DNA from: an uncultured Bacteriovoracaceae bacterium
GTDB taxonomy: Bacteria > Bdellovibrionota > Bacteriovoracia > Bacteriovoracales > Bacteriovoracaceae
Length of the DNA: 64,000 bases
NCBI GenBank assembly: GCA_950054155.1
Contig: CATLOT010000013.1
Coordinates: forward strand, 1 to 64,000
Direction of reading: 5' to 3'
A program made the translations under genes and the position numbers. The notes under the pieces are model-generated. The model was not told the DNA's origin. It saw only the letters and a list, made by a program, of their open reading frames with translations, and did not search any database. Positions 25,608 through 34,744 of the stretch are shown here, piece by piece (position 1 is the first letter of the stretch; each line of letters begins with the position of its first letter).

Positions 25608-27734
25608 TTAGAGGTCATAGAACTTCTTCTTATCGGCGACGAGGCCCTTAAGAAATTCGGCTGGTTCATAACGGTCCTTATCAACACTACTTGAGAATTT
25701 TTCAATGGCTGAGAGAATTCTCTCTAATCCTTCACTATCAGCGTAACGAAGGAGCCCGCCTCTAAAGGGAGGAAAGCCAATACCAAAGATAAGTCCAAGA
25801 TCAACATCCGCAGGTGTTTCAACGATCTTTTCATCGAGAATAATTGCGGCCTCATTAATCATGGGAAGAATCACTCTCATTTGAATTTCACTCTCACTCA
25901 TTGTCTTCTGAGAAGAAGGCAGGAGTGCCTGAGCTTCCTCGTTGGCGCCTGTTGGCTTTCCTGATTCATCGTAATTATAAAAGCCTTTATTGGTTTTGCG
26001 GCCAAGAAGACCTTTTTCCACCATTTTTGCCGATAGCCCAGAGGACTTCGCACGATCTCCAAGGCCATCATGAAGAATCTTGGCAACCTTCACTCCAACA
26101 TCAATCCCTACTTCATCAAGCAGGCGACAAGGACCCATGGGCATACCAAAGTTGATACAGGCCTCATCAAGATCTTTCATGCTCACCCCTTCTTCAAGCA
26201 GATAGCCCGCTTCATTGAGAAAAGGCATAAGGATTCTGTTCACGAGAAAACCAGGGCCATCTTTAACAACGACTGGAGTTTTCTTGGTTTTAAGAACCCA
26301 ATTATAAAGTGCTTCCACTGTTTCAGGAGCAACCTTAGAGTGAGTGATAATTTCCACAAGGGGCATTCGATGAACAGGGTTAAAAAAGTGTAGACCGGCA
26401 AAGCGCTCAGACTTCTCAAGTGCCTTGGCCATCTCTTCCACACTTAACGAGGAAGTGTTTGAAGTGATGAGGGCATCATCTCTCATATACTTTTCCGTTT
26501 CGGAGAAGACACTCTTTTTAATATCCATATTTTCAACAATGGCCTCAATAAGAAGATCAACTTTCTTAAAGCCTGTGAAATCTGTTTGACAGTGAATAGA
26601 GCGCATCTTTCTTTCAAAGTCATCACGACTTAACTTCTTTCTCTTAAGAGCGCCTTGAAAATTACTTGAAGCTTGTTTAAGACCAAGCTCTAGGGCTTCT
26701 GTATTAAGGTCTTTCATCAAAGGGGCCATCCCATTGCTCGCCATCAGCCAAGCAATACCACCACCCATGGTTCCAGCTCCTAAACAAGCTCCTCTTTTAA
26801 GGCTAGGAATCTCTCCCTCACCCTTTGGTCCAGGAAACTTCTTAACCTTCTCTGTCATCCAGTAGATATGCTGAAGATTCTTAGATTGCTCAGAAACACA
26901 GAGTTCTCCAAAGGCCTGCGCTTCGCTCGCAAGATAGCTTGAGCGGCTCTTCATCATCCCCGCTTCCATGGTATCAAGAATTTTAAGGGGGGCCTGATAG
27001 AAGCCCTTGGTCTTTTTAAGGACACTTTCACGGGCCTTTTGGAAGATCACTTTGCGGCTTAAAAAATTATCTTGAGCGAAGTCAGTGAGAGACTCTTTGA
27101 GGTTGGCCTTCTTTTGAGAGCGGCCAATATGTTTCTTTGCCATCTCAACAATGCGCTCTTTAGGATACACTTCTGTGGCGAGCCCCATTTTCTTACCCTT
27201 TCTCGCGTTCACGGTCTTTCCGCTGAGAATCAGGTCAAGAGCATTGGGGAGCCCAATTTTCTTTGGCATACGATAGGTGCCACCAAAGCCTGGGATAAGA
27301 CCTAACTTAACTTCAGGCAGACCCATGATGGTTGATTTATCATCACTCATGAGAATGGTCTTACAGCTTAAACTAAATTCAGTCCCACCCCCAAGACAGA
27401 CACCGTGAACACAGGCAATCGTTTGAAAAGGAAGGTCTTCAATTTTATTGAAAATCCCCTGACCCGCTTCAGCGCCTTGAGCACCATCAGCTTCTGTTTT
27501 CATGGCAGAGATTAAGGAGATATCCGCCCCCGCTAAAAAGCAGCGCTCTTTATGGGTGAAAAAGATCGCGGCCTCTAAATTCTTGCGCTCACTCTTTAAC
27601 TGATCAGCAATAGCATCAAGTTCTTTAAGGGTGTCTTCATCAAGAACGGTCATCGATTTGTCGTTATTATAACCAAAGCCGATATAAGCGATCTTCTCTT
27701 TTACTTCATAACTAATTTTCTTATATACACTCAC
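25608..27734 (-). CDS. fadJ: Fatty-acid oxidation multifunctional enzyme (enoyl-CoA hydratase / 3-hydroxyacyl-CoA dehydrogenase)
   Basis: At about 708 residues it has a crotonase domain (~10-200; CFLAGADIS and GVCLGGGTEFSLSC form the oxyanion hole) and a dehydrogenase domain. The NAD site is GAGTMGGGIAW (~320) and the catalytic His is in GLHFFNPVHRMPLVEI. The C-terminal helical domain occurs twice in part (GPCRLLDEVGIDVG and FPPFRGGLLRYAD). It hydrates and oxidises acyl-CoA intermediates of beta-oxidation. GTG at 27734 is preferred to the GTG at 27740 because AGGAG then lies seven bases upstream. The thiolase gene is immediately upstream. Confidence 0.93.
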   Translation of the reverse strand: MSVYKKISYEVKEKIAYIGFGYNNDKSMTVLDEDTLKELDAIADQLKSERKNLEAAIFFTHKERCFLAGADISLISAMKTEADGAQGAEAGQGIFNKIEDLPFQTIACVHGVCLGGGTEFSLSCKTILMSDDKSTIMGLPEVKLGLIPGFGGTYRMPKKIGLPNALDLILSGKTVNARKGKKMGLATEVYPKERIVEMAKKHIGRSQKKANLKESLTDFAQDNFLSRKVIFQKARESVLKKTKGFYQAPLKILDTMEAGMMKSRSSYLASEAQAFGELCVSEQSKNLQHIYWMTEKVKKFPGPKGEGEIPSLKRGACLGAGTMGGGIAWLMASNGMAPLMKDLNTEALELGLKQASSNFQGALKRKKLSRDDFERKMRSIHCQTDFTGFKKVDLLIEAIVENMDIKKSVFSETEKYMRDDALITSNTSSLSVEEMAKALEKSERFAGLHFFNPVHRMPLVEIITHSKVAPETVEALYNWVLKTKKTPVVVKDGPGFLVNRILMPFLNEAGYLLEEGVSMKDLDEACINFGMPMGPCRLLDEVGIDVGVKVAKILHDGLGDRAKSSGLSAKMVEKGLLGRKTNKGFYNYDESGKPTGANEEAQALLPSSQKTMSESEIQMRVILPMINEAAIILDEKIVETPADVDLGLIFGIGFPPFRGGLLRYADSEGLERILSAIEKFSSSVDKDRYEPAEFLKGLVADKKKFYDL

Positions 27735-27744
27735 GACCACTCTC

Positions 27745-29034
27745 CTACTTCACTAGATTTTCAATGATGATAGCGCCACCTTGACCGCCACCAATACAAA
27801 GGGAGGCCACACCATACTTGGCCTTTCTTCTTTTGAGTTCATGGGCCATGGTCACAACAAGGCGACTTCCCGTAGAACCAACGGGGTGACCAAGGGCAAT
27901 GGCTCCACCGTTAACATTGAATTTTTCATCAGGAATTTCTCCCCATGCTTTTTCAACACCAAAGCGAGAAGCAGCTTCTTTATCCACAAGAGTTTTTTGA
28001 ACAGCGATAACCTGAGCGGCAAAGGCTTCATTGATTTCAACTAAGTCCATATCCTCTAACGTCATCCCCGTTCTTTTAAAAACACCATCCATTGCTAAAA
28101 GGGGTCCCATCCCCATTCTCTCAGGCTCTAGCCCATGAAAATGGTAATCAACAATCTTTGCCATAGGCTCAAGATCATATTTCTTAAGGGCCTCTTCACT
28201 TACAAGAAGAAGAGCGGAGCCTCCATCTGTAATAGGACAGGCATTACCAACAGTTACTGTTCCACTCTTGCGATCAAAGTAAGGCTTAAGCTTAGCGAGC
28301 TTTTCAACACTACTACCCGCTCTTGGACCTACGTCAGTAGAGAGAAGCTTATTAAGTTTTGATCCAACAGCAAGAGGAAGAATCTCCTCGGCTAGGCGAC
28401 CTTCTTCTTGCGCCTTAAGAGCAAGGTTATGAGAGCGCACAGCAAAGGCATCTTGCTCTTCTCTACTGATATTAAATTCACGTGCTAGAATTTCAGCCGT
28501 CTGACCCATATTAAGACCACAGAAGGGATCAGTAAGACCTTGTTCAAGTGCAATAATGGGACTGAGGTAGGGTGGACGAAATTGAGTAATCGCCTTAAGT
28601 TTGTCCCCGACACTCTTAGCCTTCATGACATCAATAAAGAGCTCAGTCATTTCCTCTGAATAAATAAGAGGAATTTGACTCATATTTTCAACACCACCCA
28701 CAGCGATAATCTCACTGCGACCACTTGCGACTTTTAAAAAGCCCTGGCTCACGGCCTCAAGCCCTGAAGCACAGTTGCGGTGAACAGTATAGCCACTTGT
28801 TTGCTTATCAAGGCCTGCTTCTAGAGCAATGACTCGACCGATATTGGGATACTTTGCAGGATTACCAACGTTACCAATAATCACCTCATCCACATCAGTA
28901 TTGGAAATACCAGCAGCATCAAGAAGATGGCGAATAAGGTAAGAACCAAGATAAGGGGCGGCGACATCTTTAAGATCGGTGCCGGCCTTGGCATGAGGAC
29001 TTCGCTTTGCCCCCACAATATAGACAGGTTTCAT
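27745..29034 (-). CDS. fadI: Acetyl-CoA acyltransferase (thiolase)
   Basis: A 429-residue thiolase that cleaves 3-ketoacyl-CoA. The nucleophile Cys is in VHRNCASGLEAV (~C94), the His in NVNGGAIALGHPVGSTG and the second Cys in SLCIGGGQGGA. The start at 29034 (MKPVYIVGAKRSP) has AAGGAG seven bases before; six further codons upstream are unsupported. It begins the operon fadI-fadJ-LolC-type permease behind a promoter at 29069-29096. FadI rather than FadA is suggested by its length and by the FadJ-like partner. Confidence 0.92.
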   Translation of the reverse strand: MKPVYIVGAKRSPHAKAGTDLKDVAAPYLGSYLIRHLLDAAGISNTDVDEVIIGNVGNPAKYPNIGRVIALEAGLDKQTSGYTVHRNCASGLEAVSQGFLKVASGRSEIIAVGGVENMSQIPLIYSEEMTELFIDVMKAKSVGDKLKAITQFRPPYLSPIIALEQGLTDPFCGLNMGQTAEILAREFNISREEQDAFAVRSHNLALKAQEEGRLAEEILPLAVGSKLNKLLSTDVGPRAGSSVEKLAKLKPYFDRKSGTVTVGNACPITDGGSALLLVSEEALKKYDLEPMAKIVDYHFHGLEPERMGMGPLLAMDGVFKRTGMTLEDMDLVEINEAFAAQVIAVQKTLVDKEAASRFGVEKAWGEIPDEKFNVNGGAIALGHPVGSTGSRLVVTMAHELKRRKAKYGVASLCIGGGQGGAIIIENLVK

Positions 29035-29068
29035 TGTTGCACTCCTTTGCAATAAATAATACCCGTCT

Positions 29069-29096
29069 ATGATAGTCTAAGCCGTTAGCTTTTCAA
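29069..29096 (-). promoter_or_regulatory. Candidate promoter of the fad operon
   Basis: On the minus strand TTGAAA (29091-29096), 16 bases, TATCAT (29069-29074), giving a leader of about 30 bases. No obvious FadR-like palindrome overlaps it. Confidence 0.5.
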
Positions 29097-29111
29097 AGAA
29101 CAACCGTTCTT

Positions 29112-29143
29112 AAAAATGCAAAAGGGCCTCAACAAGGAGGCCC
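29112..29143 (-). terminator. Rho-independent terminator after the beta-barrel gene
   Basis: On the minus strand GGGCCTC-CTTGTT-GAGGCCC is followed by TTTTGCATTTTT. It sits 28 bases past the stop of the beta-barrel gene and just upstream of the fad promoter, so it insulates the two units. Confidence 0.85.
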
Positions 29144-29171
29144 AATTTGTGCAAGGAATTATTATCTCTTC

Positions 29172-30140
29172 TTAGAACTTAATGAGGAAGCCAATATTAA
29201 GGGCGGCCACATTACTTTCTTCAAGAGCATTACCATAGTTTTCAAGACGGTCTTCAAGATTATCTCTTGTGATGAAAGTCCCAGTTCCTACAGTGTCGTT
29301 CTCATCAAACCCTGAAGTGAGGGCACGTGAGTAAGTGAAGTCAATATTAAGACCAAGGTTCTTAGCGAAGGCAAACTCAACCCCAACGGAACCAGAACCA
29401 TTAACGTTACTACCAGAGGCCTCTAGCTTCTCACCAGAAAGCTCTGTGTCATACTCAAGGTTCATACGGTTATAACCTAGACCAAGTCCAAGATAGGGAC
29501 GAATCGAAGACTCTGTCGCTAAGAAGAACTTACCTGTGAGGTTAAGGTTGATATTTCTGGTGCTAATTTCTTCGTCAAAGAAAGTATCTGTAAAATCGAG
29601 AGTGGTATAAGTCGCTCCAATACCGATTCTAAAACGATTTGAAATTTCATTTTCAAAGGTAATACCGGCATTCATCTCTGACTCAAAGCCGTCGATATCA
29701 TCGCCTTCATATTGTTTAATACCAAGAAAAGGAATAATCGCATTCTTATAATCAGCTTCTTCGATAATAGGAGCAGGTGCGATGATGGTCTGAGGAGCTG
29801 CTTGAACAGTCTCAACAGTGTCCACTTCCTGGTCAGTTCCAATGGCCTGGCCATTAAAGGCACCCTTAAGATCAGTGGCAAGCTTTTGCTCATTCTTAAT
29901 ACGGATGTCTTCAATTTTCTTTTGCACCATTTCTTCGTTTTGCTTTTCAAGGCGCTTTCTCATTTTTTCGACCTTGTCAGCAGCACTTTCGCGTCTGAAC
30001 TGACCATCAATATCAATTTGCTCTGAATTGAGGATCTCTTCAGTTTCCGAGACAAGATAGTCTTGAGCGAAGGCACTTGAGCTTACAACGGCCAATGTCG
30101 CGACTAGAATTTTCATTTCATGAGTCATCAATGCTTTCAT
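29172..30140 (-). CDS. Outer-membrane beta-barrel protein with N-terminal coiled coil
   Basis: A 322-residue protein with signal peptide ending SSSAFAQ. AAGGAG lies seven bases before the ATG at 30140. Residues ~45-90 are charged and helical (DKVEKMRKRLEKQNEEMVQKK), a coiled coil. Residues ~130-322 form a barrel like the OmpA/OMP_b-brl family with repeated beta strands (RFRIGIGATYTTLDF, IRPYLGLGLGYNRMN) and end in a terminal Phe (NIGFLIKF). The barrel is probably eight-stranded. Coiled coils before a barrel may reach into the periplasm. Its own terminator follows. Confidence 0.8.
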   Translation of the reverse strand: MKALMTHEMKILVATLAVVSSSAFAQDYLVSETEEILNSEQIDIDGQFRRESAADKVEKMRKRLEKQNEEMVQKKIEDIRIKNEQKLATDLKGAFNGQAIGTDQEVDTVETVQAAPQTIIAPAPIIEEADYKNAIIPFLGIKQYEGDDIDGFESEMNAGITFENEISNRFRIGIGATYTTLDFTDTFFDEEISTRNINLNLTGKFFLATESSIRPYLGLGLGYNRMNLEYDTELSGEKLEASGSNVNGSGSVGVEFAFAKNLGLNIDFTYSRALTSGFDENDTVGTGTFITRDNLEDRLENYGNALEESNVAALNIGFLIKF

Positions 30141-30306
30141 TTTAATCTCCTTGCGGGCCTGTTAAATCTCAAAGGATTCCTTTTCAGCACAGGCACGAAT
30201 AGCAATAATTCACATTTCTTATAACAAATGATTCAATGCGGCGGGCAAAAAATAGCGCAACGTGTAAGGATTACAAGGGAAAGGTTCTAAGTCTTTGAAT
30301 TTATTT

Positions 30307-30576
30307 TTATTTTCGCAGGGTAAAGTAGCGAAAATTGGGGTCGGTTGTCCCAAAACCATCAATCACACGGCTCAAAGAACAGCCAAGAGAAGTGTCTTCA
30401 GGCGGACAGGGGTTCTGATCAGCTAGGATTCTATCCCTCACATTTCCAAGCACCGTAAAGATCACAAAGGCCATAACACCCACGAGGAGAATATACTCAA
30501 CACTCGTTTGAGCAGATTCACTCTTTCGAATCCTTTTAATAAAGACAATGAGTTCTTGGAAAAGATCCTTTTTCAT
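30307..30576 (-). CDS. Flp/type IVb pilin-like protein
   Basis: An 89-residue protein with the prepilin-like pattern SAQTSVEYILLVGVMAFVI near residues 21-39. Gln, Thr, Ser, Val, Glu, Tyr follow a possible cleavage point, with Glu at +5 as in Flp/TadE pilins. The mature C-terminal part has two cysteines (NPCPPEDTSLGC). No Tad secretion genes are nearby, so it may work with a distant locus. The ribosome site AGGGG is unusually close to the ATG. Confidence 0.6.
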   Translation of the reverse strand: MKKDLFQELIVFIKRIRKSESAQTSVEYILLVGVMAFVIFTVLGNVRDRILADQNPCPPEDTSLGCSLSRVIDGFGTTDPNFRYFTLRK

Positions 30577-30599
30577 ACCCCTAATTTTAACACGAGACT

Positions 30600-31958
30600 T
30601 TAAGCCTGTTTAGAGTGGTCCCTTAGTTCCAGGAGTTGACCAAAGAGTCCCAGAGGACATCCCTTAAGGGGCCCAAAATAACTCACATTCTTAAGGCGAG
30701 AGCGCAAAAAGGGACTAGAGTAGTCATAGAGCTTCACTTCTTTCAAGCGTGGCAAGGCCTGGGTCTTAAAGATTGAGCTTTGATCAAGGTAGACCTCTTT
30801 TCCACTGCTAAAGTGAATATTGCCACACTTTTGGGTGATATCGGGCATCCACTCTTCAAGGCCTGCACTGATTTTCTTATTTAAGTACTGGTGAAAGAAC
30901 TTGAGTTTGCTGCCTGACTTTTCTCTGTAGAGGATTTGACCAGTGATCTTCTCCTCTCCCACTTCAAAGCGCCACATAGGGATATCAGTGGCCATATTTT
31001 TAAGCTCACTCCAAAAGAACCACTCATCCTTTAATTTACTGAGGCGATGGTCTTGGCACTGCACTTCAAAATGAAAGGAGCGAAAACGGCGCCAGGAATG
31101 ATTAATTTTGAGAGGTAGGCCTTGGGGGCTTGAGCCGAGAAAGGAAATTTTATGGGGGTGAATAATGCCTTCGTAACTGGCAAGTTCCATTGACCAGGGC
31201 AGACTCTTATAGAACTTCCACTCCCTAACTTGGGTCTTTTTAAAATGCCCGCCTTTTTCCATAAAGACCTGACTAAGCTCTTCACTTAATTTTGACTCAT
31301 CGAGAATATAATGAGGGCTCAGAAGACAGAGAAAGAAATGAAAGAGCTCTACATTAGAGAAGCTTGAGCTTAACCTCTTATGAAAGAGGCTGCGGCTAAA
31401 ATAGAGAAATGGCCAACTCTCCTTCTTATTCTTTTTAATCGCATTATTAAAGAGATGATAAGCATCCTTAAAAAGTTCGGGACTTTGACCAAGGAGAAAA
31501 TCAATGGTCGAGTTCTCAAGACCTTTAAAACGAAATCCATTAACGCCTAAGCGTCTGGTCATCTCTTGATAGTCACTCATGAATTGATCTTTAAGACCTT
31601 CATCGGTGAAGAAATTTTCAAAGGGAAAAAACTCTGGAAACTTACGATAGAGTTCACGAAGATTTGACCAACAATCACTTCCTAAGCGCAGATAGCGCCC
31701 GCCAATCACCAGAGTATAGGGCTTAGGGGCCACATAATCTCGAATAGATGTGAGGCATTGGATGGAGCGGTCTTCGCCCCAGGTTTCAAAGAAGGCAATA
31801 TCAAGATCCGTGAGAGCATAACTAAAGAGGTCACCGTATTCGAGGCGTTCATCATCTAAGACCAAAACGCTGTTCTTTTCTCTTAAGAGCTCAATGCCAT
31901 AGAGAAAGCTCAAATAACTGCGGCCTATCACCGCTCGACTATAGTTCTTTTGTAACAT
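30600..31958 (-). CDS. Unknown protein with a Rossmann-like N-terminus, 452 residues
   Basis: The first 35 residues (RAVIGRSYLSFLYGIELL then VLVLDDE) look like the beta-alpha-beta start of an FAD or NAD-binding oxidoreductase of the amine-oxidase or phytoene-desaturase kind, with the GxGxxG motif degraded. The rest is rich in Phe, Leu and Lys and I recognise no motif. It lies eight bases after the Kdo-transferase-like gene in the same direction, so a link with lipid A or envelope metabolism is possible but not shown. Confidence 0.55.
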   Translation of the reverse strand: MLQKNYSRAVIGRSYLSFLYGIELLREKNSVLVLDDERLEYGDLFSYALTDLDIAFFETWGEDRSIQCLTSIRDYVAPKPYTLVIGGRYLRLGSDCWSNLRELYRKFPEFFPFENFFTDEGLKDQFMSDYQEMTRRLGVNGFRFKGLENSTIDFLLGQSPELFKDAYHLFNNAIKKNKKESWPFLYFSRSLFHKRLSSSFSNVELFHFFLCLLSPHYILDESKLSEELSQVFMEKGGHFKKTQVREWKFYKSLPWSMELASYEGIIHPHKISFLGSSPQGLPLKINHSWRRFRSFHFEVQCQDHRLSKLKDEWFFWSELKNMATDIPMWRFEVGEEKITGQILYREKSGSKLKFFHQYLNKKISAGLEEWMPDITQKCGNIHFSSGKEVYLDQSSIFKTQALPRLKEVKLYDYSSPFLRSRLKNVSYFGPLKGCPLGLFGQLLELRDHSKQA

Positions 31959-31966
31959 CAGTTAAC

Positions 31967-33235
31967 CTAGCTTGTATGACTTAAGACTTCCAGATGGCGT
32001 GAGTGTTCTGTAAGGATCTGCGTTCTTAGAGACACACAATCCCTTGCCTTGGCGTCACAATTCTTCTGATAAATAGAATAGAAGGAGCTAAGCTCTCTGA
32101 CAATGTGCAAATATTCAGGGCACTGATCCTGAACAAAGTCTGCTTCTGTTGAGCGATGAGTCTTAGGGCCACAGTAAATATGGTCACAACCCCAAAAGGG
32201 CTCAAGCAGACTATGCACACTACGCCCATGGCCACCGCCAACAAAGGCGTGACCAAAGTAGGGGTAGAGTTCACAGAGTAACCCTGGCACCTTACAGAGA
32301 ATTATATTTCCCTCACCTCTGATCCCCATCTGGTCCCAATACGTGATCTCAAGTCCCTTCTCTTGCCACTCTTTGGCTTTAGTAAAGAGGGCATCCCATT
32401 GCTCACCTTTAAGGTGATGAGGCGCAAGAAAGACAAAGACTTCTTTTCTCTTCATGGCCTCAATAAAATCCTCATTAAATAGCTCTAGCTCAAGCTCCCA
32501 AAGGCTTCCAAAAATAAGACGCTTCTCGCGAGCATAGGGCTTGAGGATTTTTTCTAAACTCTGACAACAATGGGTTCTATGGAGATTTTCTTTAAGGTCT
32601 TGCCTTTTTAAGATCTGGCCATGGCGAAAGTCAAATTGCTCAAGTTTTTGATAGGACTTAAGGCCAAAGTCTTCAAAGCGCTCAAGGTCTATAGGGCTCG
32701 CAGCATAAATCTTATTAAAGGTGCCATAGATAAGATTAAAAATAAGTTTCTTAAATCCATGCCCTTTAAAGTTCTTGCCTTTTAAAGTGGCGCTCAGAAG
32801 TACTGAATTTTCGCAGCGAAAAGCGGCAATCATGAGCTCAATAAAGAAATCATAGCGAACCATATAGAAGCTCTTTGGAACTTTTAAAGAGAAAAGACTC
32901 TTGCTGCCAAAGGGAAAAAACAGATTGAGGGGAAGGACCGCTACTTCACGATAATCACTTTCGCTTAAGTCTTTAAGCTTCTTCTCTAAACTCGGGCTGG
33001 TCACAAGAAGAAGGGTGAGCACTTTTCTCGCTTCAAGAGCATCAATAAGAGGCACTAATTGCTCAAGCTCCCCTTCACTACTCGCGTGAAGCCAGACCTC
33101 ATAGTCCCTTTGAACGAGGGGCCAACGCCTCTCATAGGCACGCCTTTTCCTGATTCTTTTGCTCAGAAAAAAGAGGAAGAACAATAATAATGAGCCAAGC
33201 GTATAGCGGGCCAGTGCAAGGAGATACCAAAACAT
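31967..33235 (-). CDS. waaA: 3-deoxy-D-manno-octulosonic acid (Kdo) transferase family protein
   Basis: A 422-residue GT-B glycosyltransferase. An N-terminal membrane anchor (residues 1-25) is followed by VWLHASSEGELEQ, the WaaA signature. The C-terminal domain has LLCELYPYFGHAFVGGGHG and SLLEPFWGCDHIYCGPKTH, the sugar-nucleotide side. WaaA adds Kdo to lipid A at the inner membrane. Divergence from E. coli WaaA is considerable (Cys-rich, SLLEP in place of HNxLEP), so the acceptor may differ. It lacks a Shine-Dalgarno; TAGAAT lies six bases before the ATG. Confidence 0.75.
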   Translation of the reverse strand: MFWYLLALARYTLGSLLLFFLFFLSKRIRKRRAYERRWPLVQRDYEVWLHASSEGELEQLVPLIDALEARKVLTLLLVTSPSLEKKLKDLSESDYREVAVLPLNLFFPFGSKSLFSLKVPKSFYMVRYDFFIELMIAAFRCENSVLLSATLKGKNFKGHGFKKLIFNLIYGTFNKIYAASPIDLERFEDFGLKSYQKLEQFDFRHGQILKRQDLKENLHRTHCCQSLEKILKPYAREKRLIFGSLWELELELFNEDFIEAMKRKEVFVFLAPHHLKGEQWDALFTKAKEWQEKGLEITYWDQMGIRGEGNIILCKVPGLLCELYPYFGHAFVGGGHGRSVHSLLEPFWGCDHIYCGPKTHRSTEADFVQDQCPEYLHIVRELSSFYSIYQKNCDAKARDCVSLRTQILTEHSRHLEVLSHTS

Positions 33236-33241
33236 GGAGGA

Positions 33242-33247
33242 ATTCTA
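33242..33247 (-). promoter_or_regulatory. -10 element six bases before the waaA-like gene
   Basis: TAGAAT on the minus strand, then TCCTCC and the ATG at 33233-33235. The -35 at 17 bases is weak (CTGCAA). It fits the leaderless layout seen at several other genes in this window. Confidence 0.4.
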
Positions 33248-33366
33248 TCACCTATGGGCAAGAATTGCAGCAGCAACGCTCCAATAGCCCCCCTACTCAA
33301 AGGGATGGCAAACAACTCCGATATTTAAAGGGAAGAAGGCCTTAAGAATGCCCATGGAGTTAAGAA

Positions 33367-34701
33367 ATGGAAGAATTAACACAATGGAATGACGACCATA
33401 TTATTGAGTTAGAGCTCATCAAAGCCCCTCAGAACTGGGGTGAAATGACAGGGCCCTTCTTTCACCTTCACCTTCCCGATCACGAACCCCTCGGACCCTT
33501 TCACGCCCATGAGCTCAAAGAGTTTACAGAAGGTATAGAACTGCCTGAAGGCAGCCTCGTGCGTGATGCTAAGGGTTTTGGTGAATGGGTTAACTTCTAT
33601 GAGCATCCCTTCTTTCAACGAAGAAAGCCCCAAATTCTTGATGAACAAAATCCTATGGCCCAGAATAGTTTTCACATCATCACTGATGGCATAAAGCTAG
33701 GCCCTCTTGGTCCAGATGAGCTGATGAAGCTCGTGAATCAAAAAGAGGTCCTTCTGACAGATCAGGCCAGTAGTGATGGTGGCCACACTTGGCACAAACT
33801 CTATGAATTTTCTCAATTTGATAGAAGAAATTTTTCGCAAGGTCCTCTCCCTGAATCTCCAGGATGGGAGGTCTTTAAGGGCAGCAACGAAGAGATGAAA
33901 GAATCTCTCCACGCCGATGACGAAACAGGGGCGTTAGCGAGTCTTGCCTTTTTAGAGAATATTAAAAGTGGCAAGGCCCATCTTCCTCAAGAAGAAAATA
34001 ATCAAGGCCAAGGCGAGATTCCTACAGAGGAGACAAGTGCCAAGGTTCTTGAGTTTCAGGCACCCGAGAAAGCCACTGAAACTGAATCTTCAACCCTTCG
34101 CTATGGCACCTATGCTCTTATTAGCTTTTTTATGTTGGGCTCACTCTTTTTCTTTTTTAATGAAAATAAGAATCCCGCTCGTGTGACTCAGAAGAACTCT
34201 CGCTCTAGTGCCAGTGAAACCACAGACGCTCCGACATTAAAGCCCGTGAAGGAGCGCGGAAATTATCAACCCACTCGCTTTAAGGCAAAGAACTCTCCGC
34301 GCTCGCGTAAACCCGCGAGCATCACAACCACCAACTCTTTTGAACCAAGCAATAGAAGAGAACTGCGTGACAGCGCCTATGATGACTCCTACCCTGAGGA
34401 TAATTACGACAATGCTTATCAAGACGACTATGCCTACGATAATGGTGACACTCCCGTGGAACAAGATCCCGTGAGAAGCCGCCTCGATAAGAAGATCATC
34501 GATTCAGAAAATAATTATTATGATGAAGAAGAGCGTTATGATTATGACGCGAATTATGAAGAGGAAGTCCCGGTCGACGCACCCACAATTGAAGCCAGTG
34601 AGGTATGGGGCGCCGGTAAAACACAAGGACGCCTCCCAGCAGCTGAGGAAGACTATCAGGACGAATTTCTCGATGGTGAGGCCTTAGAAGAAAACTACTA
34701 A
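33367..34701 (+). CDS. GYF-type double-domain membrane protein with acidic Tyr-rich tail
   Basis: A 444-residue protein. Residues ~25-85 and ~95-150 look like two GYF_2-type domains, each with a GPF or GPL motif and a buried Trp (LGPFHAHELKEF ... GEWVNF; LGPLGPDELMKL ... HTWHKLYEF). Such domains bind proline-rich peptides. One membrane helix follows at ~246-267. The C-terminal ~170 residues are disordered, with Asp/Tyr repeats (EDNYDNAYQDDYAYD). GGAG lies seven bases before the ATG. The layout suggests a cytoplasmic sensor joined to an extracytoplasmic tail. Function is unknown. Confidence 0.7.
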   Translation: MEELTQWNDDHIIELELIKAPQNWGEMTGPFFHLHLPDHEPLGPFHAHELKEFTEGIELPEGSLVRDAKGFGEWVNFYEHPFFQRRKPQILDEQNPMAQNSFHIITDGIKLGPLGPDELMKLVNQKEVLLTDQASSDGGHTWHKLYEFSQFDRRNFSQGPLPESPGWEVFKGSNEEMKESLHADDETGALASLAFLENIKSGKAHLPQEENNQGQGEIPTEETSAKVLEFQAPEKATETESSTLRYGTYALISFFMLGSLFFFFNENKNPARVTQKNSRSSASETTDAPTLKPVKERGNYQPTRFKAKNSPRSRKPASITTTNSFEPSNRRELRDSAYDDSYPEDNYDNAYQDDYAYDNGDTPVEQDPVRSRLDKKIIDSENNYYDEEERYDYDANYEEEVPVDAPTIEASEVWGAGKTQGRLPAAEEDYQDEFLDGEALEENY

Positions 34702-34730
34702 AAATTCCTAGTCAAAGGCGCCTAAGGTTG

Positions 34731-34736
34731 TCTAAT
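34731..34736 (+). promoter_or_regulatory. -10 element eight bases before tmk
   Basis: TCTAAT, then eight bases to the tmk ATG at 34745. No Shine-Dalgarno is visible, so transcription probably starts at or within a base or two of the start codon. Confidence 0.4.
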
Positions 34737-34744
34737 CTAGTGAT

